Positions 1-7,903 of a DNA stretch of 11,029 nucleotides are shown here, piece by piece. This stretch comes from Bacteroidota bacterium. Lineage in GTDB: Bacteria; Bacteroidota; Ignavibacteria; UBA10030; UBA8401. The stretch's first letter is position 1; every line of letters begins with the position of its first letter. The notes under the pieces are model-generated. The model did no database searches. It was not told the origin of the DNA and saw only the letters and a program-made list of their open reading frames with translations. Both the position numbers and the translations under genes were made by a program. Where the stretch lies: assembly GCA_030824175.1 (NCBI GenBank), contig JAVBYH010000300.1:1-11029 (forward strand), in the 5' to 3' direction.

Positions 1-45
1 AAATGATGTTTCGCCCGGGTCCTAACGACATTTTCAGCGGATCAT

Positions 46-79
46 GTGTCCCCCCCCGCCATCGGGCGGCGACGGACAC
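46..79. other. C-rich imperfect hairpin, unknown role
   Basis: An outer 6-bp stem (GTGTCC at 46-51 with GGACAC at 74-79) encloses a 5-bp stem (CCGCC at 56-60 with GGCGG at 65-69, loop ATCG). The two stems are separated by a 4x4 internal loop. The left arm contains a run of eight C (50-57). No T-tract follows on either strand, so it is not a classical terminator. The rest of 1-194 shows no gene, and no clear -35/-10 pair for rnpB could be fixed, although an AT-rich stretch at 131-158 is the likeliest upstream promoter area. It could be the tail of an upstream transcript. Confidence 0.35.
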
Positions 80-194
80 GGGCCCGCTGCCGCGCCTGCC
101 GCACAGTCGGCATGGCGCCTGCGTTACACGACAAGATTAATTCATTCATCTCATACTCACGCTGACGTCAGGGCATTCTACACCGGCAGACGGT

Positions 195-683
195 GTGCGC
201 ACGTCAGGCAATCGCGTTAGTTGTTTTTGTCAATTAAGGAGGAAAGTCCGAACTCTCTTCTCCCCGACTCGTCGGGGAAAAGGGGCACGGTGCCGGATAA
301 CATCCGGGGGGAGCGATCCTACGGAAAGTGTCACAGAAAATATACCGTCCCGTCTGTTCGACGGGATAAGGGTGAAATGGTGCGTCCTGCAATCAAGCGG
401 GATTAAAGTAAGAGCGCACCGCGTCTCCAGTAATGGAGACGGCATGACAAACCCCACCGAGAGCAAGACCATGTAGGTTCCGTTGTTCCGCCCCGTCGTC
501 TTGGGGCGGGACGAAGAGACGCCCACTCAACGCTGCGCGCCCCAGGGCACGCGGCGACGGAACGGGTAGGTCGCTTGAACCGCGCAGTAATGCGCCGGTC
601 AGAGAAATGATTGCCTCTTCCGCATGTGTCCGCCGTACGGGGCGCGTGTGGAACAGACAGAATTCGGCTTATCGACGCGCCGC
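195..683 (+). ncRNA. rnpB: RNase P RNA (type A, with extra hairpins)
   Basis: This is the catalytic RNA of RNase P, which cuts the 5' leader from pre-tRNAs. The universal blocks appear in order: GAGGAAAGTCCG (239-250), ACAGAAA (333-339), GGGTGAAA (370-377), GTAAGAG-CGCACC (408-420), GAGCAAGACC (461-470), GGTAGGTCGCTTGAACC (565-581), ATGATTGCC (607-615) and ACAGAATTCGGCTTA (657-671). Helices that close include P2 (GGCAATC 207-213 with GATTGCC 609-615), a P3-like stem (217-237), P14 (423-440) and P18 (582-595), the last two capped by GTAA tetraloops. P16 pairs 477-483 with 557-563, and P17 pairs 532-537 with 550-555. The P17 loop GCCCC (539-543) can pair with GGGGC (282-286) as P6. A 14-bp P19 (618-631 with 640-653) is also present. 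At about 490 nt it is longer than the E. coli RNA (377 nt). The P1 ends are approximate because that helix contains a bulge. Confidence 0.96.
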
Positions 684-710
684 TTCGGCCGCCGGTCTAG
701 TACGCCTTGA

Positions 711-738
711 TGTCACGTGAGATGGTGATGCTTTTTTT
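711..738 (+). terminator. possible weak intrinsic terminator after rnpB
   Basis: TGTCAC (711-716) can pair with GTGATG (725-730), using two G-U pairs, around an 8-nt loop. One base later there is a run of seven T (732-738). The position is sensible for ending the rnpB transcript before recJ, but the stem is weak. Confidence 0.3.
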
Positions 739-797
739 CACGCGGTGTCGGTTCGTGTGCGCTCACGCGCCTGCGGCCGCCATCTACTGGAGAAGGC

Positions 798-2555
798 ATG
801 ACAACAAAAAAAGAATACCGGTGGAGAACTGCCGCTCCGCCGCCGCTTTCCACTGTCGATCAGTTATGCAAAGAACTGTCGCTAGCGCCGTCCCTCGTGT
901 CGGTGCTGGTGAACCGCGGCATCGACACGTTTGAAAAGGCCAGGCTCTACTTCCGGCCCTCCCTCGACCAGCTCTACGATCCGTTCCTCATGGACGGGAT
1001 GCACCTTGCCGTTGCCCGCCTGCTGAAGGCCCGCTCGGCGAAGGAGAAGATCGTCGTCTACGGTGACTATGACGTGGACGGCACGAACTCGGCGAGCATG
1101 CTCTACTCCTTCTTCCTCGATATCGGCTGCGATGTGTCCTATTACATCCCGGACCGCATCAAGGAGGGATACGGCGTCACCACGTTCGGCATCGACCAGG
1201 CGAAGCACGCGGGCGCGACGCTCATGGTCGCGGTCGACTGCGGCATCACGGCGGTGGAACAGGTGAAGTATGCCACCTCGATCGGGATGGAGATGATCAT
1301 CTGCGATCATCACGAACCCTCGGACGAAATCCCTCAGGCCGTCGCCGTGCTCGACCCGCTCAAACCCGGCTGCCTCTATCCGTTCAAATACCTCTGCGGC
1401 TGCGGCGTGGGCTTTAAATTCATCCAGGCCATCGCGCGCACGCTCGGCAACGAATCGATGATCTTCCAGTACACCGATTTTGTGGCGCTCGCCACCACGG
1501 CAGACATCGTACCGCTCGTGTCCGAGAACCGGATCCTCGTCCGCTTCGGCCTCGACCTTATCAACGAGAATCCGCGGCCGGGGATCCGCGCATTGATCGA
1601 AGGCGCCGGACTGAAGGTCGGTTCCGTGCAAACGGGACAGATCGTGTTCGGCCTTGCTCCTCGCATCAATGCCGTCGGCCGCCTCGGCGACGCCAAGCGC
1701 GCCGTCGAAATGCTCATCAGCAAGGATTATCATGCCGCCGTCGAGATGGCGCAGGTGCTCGAGGAGGAGAACCTGACGCGCCGCAAGATCGACGAGGATG
1801 TGTTCTTCCATGCCCAACAGCTCGTCGAGGACTACCTCGAGGTCGACTCGGACGGCGCCATCATCCTTCACCAGGAGCAGTGGCATCCCGGCGTCATCGG
1901 CATCGTCGCCTCGCGTATGGTCGAAAAATATTACCGCCCGGCGATCATGATGACGACGGTGGACGGCGTGGCCAAGGGCTCCGCCCGGTCGATCGCCGGC
2001 TTCAACATCCATCAGGCTCTCAAACGCGTCGAGGACAAGCTCCTCCAGTTCGGCGGGCACAAGTACGCCGCCGGCCTCTCCGTTGCCATCGACCGGCTCG
2101 ACGAGTTCAAGGAAGCCTTCAACGCCGTCGTCAAGGAATTGATGACAGACGAGATCCTGACGCCCGAGATCATCATCGACGCGGAACTCGACCTGGCGGA
2201 CCTGACGCCGAAATACCTGCGCGTGCTCAAGCAGTTCTCGCCGTTCGGCCCCAAGAACATGCGTCCCGTGTTCGTCGCCCGGAATGTCGAGCTCGCCTCC
2301 ATCCCCCGCATCGTCGGGAAGAACCACATCCGGATGAAGGTGAAGCGCAACGGACTCGTCTTCGATTGCATCGGCTTCGGGCTCGATTATCTGCGCGAGC
2401 GGATCGAACCGGGCATCACCCTCTACGACGTCGTGTTCTCGATCGACGAAAGCGATTTCACGGGAGTCCAGGTCCCGCAGTTGAAGCTCAAGGACATGCG
2501 TCCGTCGCTTCCTGCGGCGCCCGCAGACGTTCCGGCAACGGAGCCCGCCGTCTAG
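798..2555 (+). CDS. recJ: single-stranded-DNA-specific exonuclease RecJ
   Basis: RecJ is a 5'-to-3' exonuclease on single-stranded DNA, acting in RecF-pathway recombination, mismatch repair and base excision repair. The 585-residue protein carries the DHH-family motifs in order: GDYDVDG (89-95), DCGIT (147-151), DHHE (170-173), GCGVGFK (201-207) and an ADIVPL segment (235-240). The linker APRINAVGRLG (287-297) is also typical. The DHHA1 part shows HPGVIGIVASR (363-373), GSARSI (394-399) and FGGHKYAAGLS (418-428). A C-terminal OB-like region follows. The length fits the family (about 560-580) plus a short Pro/Ala-rich tail (about 570-585) that is probably disordered. The ATG has the purine-rich GGAGAAGG just upstream. 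It is the first gene of a recJ-yebC-ruvC-ruvA run. All metal-binding Asp and His motifs appear intact, so the enzyme should be active. Confidence 0.97.
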   Translation: MTTKKEYRWRTAAPPPLSTVDQLCKELSLAPSLVSVLVNRGIDTFEKARLYFRPSLDQLYDPFLMDGMHLAVARLLKARSAKEKIVVYGDYDVDGTNSASMLYSFFLDIGCDVSYYIPDRIKEGYGVTTFGIDQAKHAGATLMVAVDCGITAVEQVKYATSIGMEMIICDHHEPSDEIPQAVAVLDPLKPGCLYPFKYLCGCGVGFKFIQAIARTLGNESMIFQYTDFVALATTADIVPLVSENRILVRFGLDLINENPRPGIRALIEGAGLKVGSVQTGQIVFGLAPRINAVGRLGDAKRAVEMLISKDYHAAVEMAQVLEEENLTRRKIDEDVFFHAQQLVEDYLEVDSDGAIILHQEQWHPGVIGIVASRMVEKYYRPAIMMTTVDGVAKGSARSIAGFNIHQALKRVEDKLLQFGGHKYAAGLSVAIDRLDEFKEAFNAVVKELMTDEILTPEIIIDAELDLADLTPKYLRVLKQFSPFGPKNMRPVFVARNVELASIPRIVGKNHIRMKVKRNGLVFDCIGFGLDYLRERIEPGITLYDVVFSIDESDFTGVQVPQLKLKDMRPSLPAAPADVPATEPAV

Positions 2556-2610
2556 GCCGGGCCCGCCACACTCATGTGCACAATCACTACAATGCAAGGA
2601 GAAGCAGACA

Positions 2611-3360
<750 letters not shown>

Positions 3361-3364
3361 TGCC

Positions 3365-3904
3365 ATGATCATCCTCGGGATCGATCCCGGTACGCTCACA
3401 ACCGGGTACGGCGTCATCGAACGGAAGGGCTCACTGCTGCGCCTCGTCGACTGCGGCGCGGCCGTAAACGGCCGCGACGACGCGATGCCCGAGCGCCTCA
3501 AGTCGATCTACGACACGCTCTGCGCGGTCATCCGCCGCTACCAACCGCAGGAGGCGGCCATCGAGACGGCCTTCTACGGCAAGAACATCCAGTCCTCGCT
3601 CAAGATCGGCCAGGCCCGCGGCGTGGCGATGCTCGCCGCGGTGAACAACGGCATCACGATCGCCGAATACGCCCCGCGCGAGATCAAGCGCTCGGTGACC
3701 GGCAGCGGTGCGGCCTCGAAGGAGCAGGTGCAGTACATGATCATGAAGATGTTGCGCATGAAGGAGGCCCCCGGGGCGCTCGACATGTCGGATGCGCTGG
3801 CCGTCGCCGTGACGCACGCGCACCGCGCCGACGCACCGAAGGCCGGAACCGCGAGCTGGAAATCATTCATCGAAGCGCACCCCGAACGCGTGGTGTCGCA
3901 ATAA
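3365..3904 (+). CDS. ruvC: Holliday junction endodeoxyribonuclease RuvC
   Basis: RuvC is the dimeric resolvase that cuts Holliday junctions delivered by the RuvAB motor. The 179-residue protein has the RNase H-like fold motifs and all four catalytic acids: D7 in GIDPGTLTTGYG, E67 in AAIETAFYGKN, and D140 and D143 in LDMSDALAVAVTHAH, matching E. coli D7/E66/D138/D141. The start chosen is the ATG that gives MIILGIDPGT, 4 bases after the yebC stop, so translation is probably coupled. No strong Shine-Dalgarno is visible. An in-frame upstream ATG inside yebC would add 18 residues of non-family sequence and was not used. Confidence 0.97.
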   Translation: MIILGIDPGTLTTGYGVIERKGSLLRLVDCGAAVNGRDDAMPERLKSIYDTLCAVIRRYQPQEAAIETAFYGKNIQSSLKIGQARGVAMLAAVNNGITIAEYAPREIKRSVTGSGAASKEQVQYMIMKMLRMKEAPGALDMSDALAVAVTHAHRADAPKAGTASWKSFIEAHPERVVSQ

Positions 3905-3927
3905 CGGGTATAGGAAAAGGCCGCACC

Positions 3928-4536
3928 ATGTCCATCATCGCCCATCTTTCGGGAACGCTCGCCAGGAAATCGCCCACCGAAGCCGTCATCGACGTGCACG
4001 GGGTCGGCTACAGCGTGAGCATCTCCCTCGCCACGTACGAGACGCTGCCGGAGGAGCGCGGTGCCGTCACGCTCCTGACGCACCACCACATCCGCGAGGA
4101 CCACCAGCAGCTCTTCGGTTTCTCGAGCGAGGGTGAGCGCGACGTCTTCCGCCTCCTTATCTCCGTCTCCGGCATCGGTCCCCGCACGGCCCAGACGATC
4201 CTCTCCGGCGTCCCGGCACGCGACGTCACGCAGATGATCGCCGACGGGAACGCGGCCGGACTCACATCACTCCCCGGCATCGGCAAGAAGACCGCCGAAC
4301 GGATGATCCTCGAGCTCAGGGACAAGATCGGCCGCGGCGACCCGTCACCGAGCACGCTCCGCTCCGCGTCGTCGCCCTCGGGCATCCGCGCCGACGCCGT
4401 GGCCGCCATCGTGTCGCTCGGCTACTCGCGCGACAAGGCCGAGATCGCCGTCACGACCGCCATGAGCGACCTGCACGACGAAGCGCCGACGCTCGAGCAG
4501 CTCCTGAAGCACGCGCTCAAGTCCGGCGCCCGCTGA
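3928..4536 (+). CDS. ruvA: Holliday junction branch migration protein RuvA
   Basis: RuvA binds the four-way junction as a tetramer and loads the RuvB motor. The 202-residue protein has the three usual parts. The N-terminal OB domain (about 1-63) includes HGVGYSV and REDHQQLFGF, with E57 and D58 at the acidic-pin position of E. coli E55/D56. Two helix-hairpin-helix motifs follow, SVSGIGPRTA (79-88) and SLPGIGKKTAERM (114-126). A flexible linker (about 135-152) leads to the C-terminal RuvB-contact domain (153-202) with GYSRDKAE. AGGAAAAGG precedes the ATG. The gene follows ruvC by 23 bases. The RuvB-binding domain is intact, so RuvB is expected elsewhere in the genome. Confidence 0.97.
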   Translation: MSIIAHLSGTLARKSPTEAVIDVHGVGYSVSISLATYETLPEERGAVTLLTHHHIREDHQQLFGFSSEGERDVFRLLISVSGIGPRTAQTILSGVPARDVTQMIADGNAAGLTSLPGIGKKTAERMILELRDKIGRGDPSPSTLRSASSPSGIRADAVAAIVSLGYSRDKAEIAVTTAMSDLHDEAPTLEQLLKHALKSGAR

Positions 4537-4583
4537 CTCGCATGATTTTTTTACGAACGTGTGGTTCAATAAATATTTCACGC

Positions 4584-5729
4584 ATGCAGCGACAAAAACT
4601 CATTATCCTTCTTACCGTGCTCGTGGACGTCATCGGATTCGGGATCGTCATCCCGATCCTCCCGTTCTACGTCTCCGAGTTCGGCGCCTCGGCGCTCATG
4701 GTGACCGTGCTCTTCGCGTCGTACAGCGTCTGCTCGTTCCTCAGCAGCCCGTTCCTCGGCGCGCTCTCCGACCGTATCGGCAGGCGTCCCGTGCTCCTGT
4801 TCAGCATCGCCTCCACCGCCGTGGGATGGTTCGTCTTCGCGAGCGCCGCAACGCTCCCCTTTCTCTTCCTCGGCCGCATCATCGACGGACTTGCGGCCGG
4901 GAATTTTTCCATTGCCCAAAGCTATCTCATCGACCTCTCGAAGGACGAGAAGGACCGCACGACGAACATCGGACTGCTCGGCGCGGCGTTCGGCATCGGC
5001 TTCACCCTCGGTCCGATGATCGGCGGCATGCTCAGCAAGTTTTCGCACGCCACGCCGTTCTGGTTCGCCGGCGGTCTCGCCACGCTCAATGTGATCGTCG
5101 CCTGGTTCACGCTGCCGGAAACGAATTTCACACGAAGCACGAAAAAATTATCCTATCATCCGTTCGCGCCGCTCAAGAACGCCCTCAAGGCGAAGCATCT
5201 GCACGTGATGCTGCTGACATGGATCTTCTTCGCCGTGGCGCAGGTCACCTCGCAGTCCATCTTCGCGCTCTTCACGCAGCGCGTCTTCGGGTACACATCG
5301 TTCACGACGGGGCTCCTGTTCACTTCCCTCGGCATCATCGTCATCATCAATCAGGCGGCGCTCCTGAAGCGCTTCTGGCTCCCGAATTTCACGGACGTTC
5401 AGCTGGAGATGATCATGTTTGCTGGCCTTGCCGCGGCGGTCGTGTTGATCGGAACGAAGCAGGAATGGCTCTTTTACGCGGCGCTGCCCCTGCTCGGCAC
5501 GGGGCAGGGCATTCTCCGCACCGTGATCACGAGCCGCATCGCGGGGGCCGTCGAACCGACGATGAAGGGCGAGGCGCTCGGCATCACCTCGTCGCTCATG
5601 TCCGCCTCCATGGCCGTCGTGCCCATCATCGCCGGTGCGCTCTTCGAGATCGATCCGGCGATCCCGTACCTCCTCTCGGGCGCCATCCTCCTCGGCGGGG
5701 TCGTGCTGTCAAAAAAAGGGGCGAGCTGA
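4584..5729 (+). CDS. MFS exporter, DHA1 (TetA-like) family
   Basis: This is a membrane transporter of 381 residues with a 12-helix pattern, probably a proton-driven efflux pump for small molecules; the substrate cannot be read from sequence. Helix 1 carries DVIGFGIVIPILPFY (15-29), common in TetA-like DHA1 exporters. Motif A is GALSDRIGRRP (59-69), in the loop between helices 2 and 3. Motif C-like GAAFGIGFTLGPMIGG (133-148) lies in helix 5 and is typical of antiporters. A polar central loop (about 178-205) separates the two halves. The start is the ATG giving MQRQKLIILL; an in-frame ATG at 4542 would add 14 residues that do not look like family sequence. Neither start has a clear Shine-Dalgarno, and the 47-base AT-rich gap after ruvA may hold its own promoter. 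The last codons and the stop lie inside a palindrome. Confidence 0.9.
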   Translation: MQRQKLIILLTVLVDVIGFGIVIPILPFYVSEFGASALMVTVLFASYSVCSFLSSPFLGALSDRIGRRPVLLFSIASTAVGWFVFASAATLPFLFLGRIIDGLAAGNFSIAQSYLIDLSKDEKDRTTNIGLLGAAFGIGFTLGPMIGGMLSKFSHATPFWFAGGLATLNVIVAWFTLPETNFTRSTKKLSYHPFAPLKNALKAKHLHVMLLTWIFFAVAQVTSQSIFALFTQRVFGYTSFTTGLLFTSLGIIVIINQAALLKRFWLPNFTDVQLEMIMFAGLAAAVVLIGTKQEWLFYAALPLLGTGQGILRTVITSRIAGAVEPTMKGEALGITSSLMSASMAVVPIIAGALFEIDPAIPYLLSGAILLGGVVLSKKGAS

Positions 5730-5740
5730 CAGCTCGCCCT
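5711..5740 (-). terminator. intrinsic terminator for the - strand (hydrolase side)
   Basis: GGGCGAGCT (5719-5727) and AGCTCGCCC (5731-5739) form a perfect 9-bp stem with a 3-nt loop. On the - strand it is followed directly by seven T (the A run 5711-5717), the layout of a strong factor-independent terminator. It would stop transcripts from the convergent hydrolase gene. On the + strand no T-tract follows, so it is a poor terminator for the transporter gene, whose TGA stop (5727-5729) it contains. Confidence 0.75.
5719..5739. repeat. REP-like palindrome, copy 1
   Basis: This 21-bp palindrome has the form GGGCGA-NNN, 3-nt centre, NNN-TCGCCC. It has the same outer six bases, stem length and loop length as two further copies at 5781-5801 and 5831-5851. 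Its right flank (CCCTGC) resembles the flank of copy 3 read on the other strand. Here it overlaps the end of the transporter gene. Confidence 0.6.
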
Positions 5741-5777
5741 GCTATGAAAATGATTTTATACTGTACAAGTGGAGCGT

Positions 5778-5854
5778 GTAGGGCGAAACGGCGTTTCGCC
5801 CCGGTTCAACTTTCGTACGACCGTCCGGCAGGGCGAAATATCATTTCGCCCTAC
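5778..5854. repeat. composite inverted REP-like element (copies 2 and 3)
   Basis: Two palindromes sit head to head. Copy 2 is GGGCGAAAC (5781-5789) with GTTTCGCCC (5793-5801). Copy 3 is GGGCGAAAT (5831-5839) with ATTTCGCCC (5843-5851). The element opens with GTA and closes with TAC, has CCGG next to the inner side of each copy (5801-5804 and 5825-5828), and has the 8-bp palindrome TCGTACGA (5813-5820) at its centre. The whole 77 bp is therefore roughly symmetrical. This layout resembles paired REP/BIME elements or a very small MITE. No protein is encoded. The region between the two convergent genes (5730-5914) holds nothing else recognisable apart from the hairpin at 5883-5905. Confidence 0.65.
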
Positions 5855-5882
5855 AATCCGCAATCGAGAAACATGCATTTTC

Positions 5883-5905
5883 ATGTGGGGCGGTGAACCC
5901 CACAT
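5883..5905. other. hairpin just downstream of the hydrolase gene
   Basis: ATGTGGGG (5883-5890) pairs perfectly with CCCCACAT (5898-5905) around a 7-nt loop, 10 bases past the hydrolase stop on the - strand. No T-run follows on either strand, so it may protect or shape the 3' end of the transcript rather than end it. Its sequence differs from the GGGCGA palindromes. Confidence 0.45.
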
Positions 5906-5914
5906 TCATGAACG

Positions 5915-6781
5915 CTACACGCTCCAATTGAGGACGGAATGGAACCACGCTCCCGTCACCTCCAGGATATGCGTCAACGTCGGGCTCTCCTTCTTATACG
6001 GATGCTTCGCCCCGTACATGTGCCCCACTCCCTCGAGCACCACGAGCTGCGTCAGGCTCCTGTCCGCCGCCGCATAGAGCGCCTCGGCCTCCCGGAGCTT
6101 CACCGGCACGTCCTCCGTTCCGTGGACGATGAGGAGCGGCTTGGCGAGATGCACCGCCGCAGAAAGGAGATCGTACCGTTCCCTGTTCGCGTGCGCGTCG
6201 TTCAAGAGATCGATGCCCATGCGGAACGCGCTCGTGCCCGTGATCGAATGGAGTTCCATGTACCCCTTCTCCCTCCACCGGCGAACCTGCTCCTCGGTGT
6301 ACCGGCTGAAAGTGGACACCGAGGACCATAAGGCCGCCGCATGCACCCGGTGATCCTCCTTCGCCGTCACGAGCGCGATGCCGCCGCCGCGGGAATGTCC
6401 GACGATGCCGACCCGTTCCGGATCCATGCGCGTGCAGGGCAGCCGGTGCCGTTCGATGGCGTCGAGGATCGTGGCAACATCGCCGATCTCCATGCCGATC
6501 GTGTTCTTCTCGAAGAGCGCATGCTCGGTGAATTTCCGCGGATCGGCTCCTATCCCGTTGTGCGAGAAATTGAAGACGATCGAAACGAAGCCCTGGTCGG
6601 CAAACCACCGGCCGATCGAGGGGAACGGTCCCCAATCCTTGAACGCCTTGAAGCCGTGACAGACGATCACCACCGGCAGGCGCCCGGGACCGGAGGTCTC
6701 GTTCCACCGGATATCGCCCCGCAGCAAGGCTCCCGAGGCTGTTGCGAGTTCGAACTGTTCTTCTCTTTTTTCGGTTTCCAT
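5915..6781 (-). CDS. alpha/beta hydrolase (serine hydrolase) family protein
   Basis: The 288-residue protein has the alpha/beta-hydrolase fold. An oxyanion-hole region CHGFKAFKDWG (41-51) comes first. The nucleophile elbow GHSRGG (128-133) places the serine at 130. A likely acid is D224 in HGTEDVPV (220-227), and the likely histidine is H254 in VGHMYG (252-257). The triad is complete, so an active esterase, peptidase or dienelactone-hydrolase-like enzyme is likely; the substrate is unknown. No signal peptide is seen, so it is probably cytoplasmic. The start chosen gives METEKREEQFEL. An in-frame upstream ATG would add 36 residues and run through the divergent prs promoter. No good Shine-Dalgarno is visible. 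The gene is the only one on the - strand here, divergent from prs and convergent with the transporter gene. Confidence 0.88.
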   Translation of the reverse strand: METEKREEQFELATASGALLRGDIRWNETSGPGRLPVVIVCHGFKAFKDWGPFPSIGRWFADQGFVSIVFNFSHNGIGADPRKFTEHALFEKNTIGMEIGDVATILDAIERHRLPCTRMDPERVGIVGHSRGGGIALVTAKEDHRVHAAALWSSVSTFSRYTEEQVRRWREKGYMELHSITGTSAFRMGIDLLNDAHANRERYDLLSAAVHLAKPLLIVHGTEDVPVKLREAEALYAAADRSLTQLVVLEGVGHMYGAKHPYKKESPTLTHILEVTGAWFHSVLNWSV

Positions 6782-6876
6782 GGCAGACAAGATACAAAAA
6801 AAAGATCGGACCTTGTACCGTTTCTGAGGGAAAGCCGTTAAAAAGTTCAATATCAGCGCATTGCATTGAAAATAAA

Positions 6877-6905
6877 TTGACTTTTTCACAAAATTTTAAT
6901 ATTTT
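6877..6905 (+). promoter_or_regulatory. sigma-70-type promoter for the prs operon
   Basis: TTGACT (6877-6882) and TATTTT (6900-6905) are separated by exactly 17 bases, within a markedly AT-rich stretch of an otherwise GC-rich window. Transcription would start near 6912, giving a leader of about 35 nt before prs. No similarly clear promoter was found for the divergent hydrolase gene in the 6782-6946 intergenic region. Confidence 0.65.
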
Positions 6906-6946
6906 ATCATTCTAAAGTTCCAAAAATATCTGGAAAGAAGCAGCCG

Positions 6947-7891
6947 ATGCCACAGTTAAAAGTTTTTTCCGGTCGTGCAAACCGCCCCCTTGCGGAATTG
7001 ATCTGCCATCGCTTGGGCGAGCCGCTGGGGCGTCTTGATATCAGGAACTTCAGCGACGGCGAGATCTGGGTGAAGTTCAACGATAATGTGCGTGGCTGCG
7101 ACGTGTTCATCATACAGTCGACACAGCCGCCCACGGACAATCTGTTCGAGTTGTTAATGTGCATCGATGCGGCGAAACGCGCATCGGCCCGGAAAGTAAC
7201 GGCGGTCATTCCCTATTTCGGGTACGCCCGGCAGGACAGAAAAGACCAGCCCCGGGTGGCGATCACATCGAAGCTCGTCGCGAATCTGCTGACGAAGGCC
7301 GGAGCCGACAGGATCATCACAATGGACCTGCACGCGCCGCAGATCCAGGGATTCTTCGACATACCGATGGATCACCTCTACTCGTCGGTGGTGTTCGTCG
7401 ACTACCTTCGGAAGAAAAACATCCCGAACCTGGCCGTCGTCTCGCCGGACATCGGGGGCATAAAAATGGCGCGCGCGTACGCGAAGCGGCTTGACGGCGA
7501 ACTGGTGATGATCGACAAGCGCCGCCCCGCGCCGAACCAAGTCGAGATCATGAACATCATCGGCAACGTGGCCGGGAAGAACGTGCTGATCGTGGACGAT
7601 CTCATCGATACGGCCGGCACCTTCTGTAACGCGATCTCGGCGCTGCGCAAGGCCGGGGCACAGACGGTGTACGGAGCGACGACGCATCCCCTGCTCTCCG
7701 GGAATGCTTATGAGCGCGTCAACGAATCGGATGTCGACAAATTATTGGTGTGTGATACGATTCCGCTGAAGCAGGAATCCTCAAAGATTGAAGTGATGAC
7801 AGTGGCCGGCATCTTTGCCGAGGCGATCGAACGCACGTTCGAGAACAAGTCCATCTCTTCGCTGTTCGATATTGATAAAGATAAAATATAA
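6947..7891 (+). CDS. prs: ribose-phosphate pyrophosphokinase (PRPP synthetase)
   Basis: The enzyme makes 5-phosphoribosyl-1-pyrophosphate from ribose 5-phosphate and ATP, feeding purine, pyrimidine, histidine, tryptophan and NAD synthesis. The 314-residue protein starts with LKVFSGRANRPLA and has NFSDGEIWVKFNDNVRG. The ATP-binding flexible loop is YFGYARQDRKDQPR (90-103), and the metal-site segment is DLHAPQIQGFF (127-137). DIGGIKMARAYAKRL (168-182) and the PRPP-binding loop VLIVDDLIDTAGT (213-225) follow. The length is standard for class I enzymes. The Shine-Dalgarno-like GGAAAGAAG lies upstream. It is the first gene of the operon running to rplI and has a promoter directly upstream. Confidence 0.98.
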   Translation: MPQLKVFSGRANRPLAELICHRLGEPLGRLDIRNFSDGEIWVKFNDNVRGCDVFIIQSTQPPTDNLFELLMCIDAAKRASARKVTAVIPYFGYARQDRKDQPRVAITSKLVANLLTKAGADRIITMDLHAPQIQGFFDIPMDHLYSSVVFVDYLRKKNIPNLAVVSPDIGGIKMARAYAKRLDGELVMIDKRRPAPNQVEIMNIIGNVAGKNVLIVDDLIDTAGTFCNAISALRKAGAQTVYGATTHPLLSGNAYERVNESDVDKLLVCDTIPLKQESSKIEVMTVAGIFAEAIERTFENKSISSLFDIDKDKI

Positions 7892-7903
7892 CCTGTTCAT
7901 TTA

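Noticed and set aside
195..526. Open frames on both strands within rnpB
   Set aside because: The region is explained by conserved RNase P RNA blocks and helices; the translations show no protein signature.
4500..4552. Terminator after ruvA based on a T7 run (4546-4552)
   Set aside because: No convincing stem could be formed directly upstream of the T-run.
4542..4583. Upstream ATG of the transporter gene
   Set aside because: It would add 14 residues without family resemblance and has no better ribosome-binding site than the ATG at 4584.
5719..5854. CRISPR array from the repeated GGGCGA palindromes
   Set aside because: Only three short copies, in mixed orientation and with unequal spacing and diverged centres; no cas gene nearby.
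4559..5896. 445-residue + strand frame overlapping the transporter
   Set aside because: Arg/His/Pro-rich translation without family motifs; the other frame encodes a clear MFS transporter.
5994..6866. 290-residue second - strand frame over the hydrolase gene
   Set aside because: It is a frame shadow with Arg/Gly-rich sequence; the true frame has the GHSRGG elbow and catalytic triad.
6782..6889. Upstream start adding 36 residues to the hydrolase
   Set aside because: It crosses the AT-rich divergent promoter region and adds no conserved sequence.
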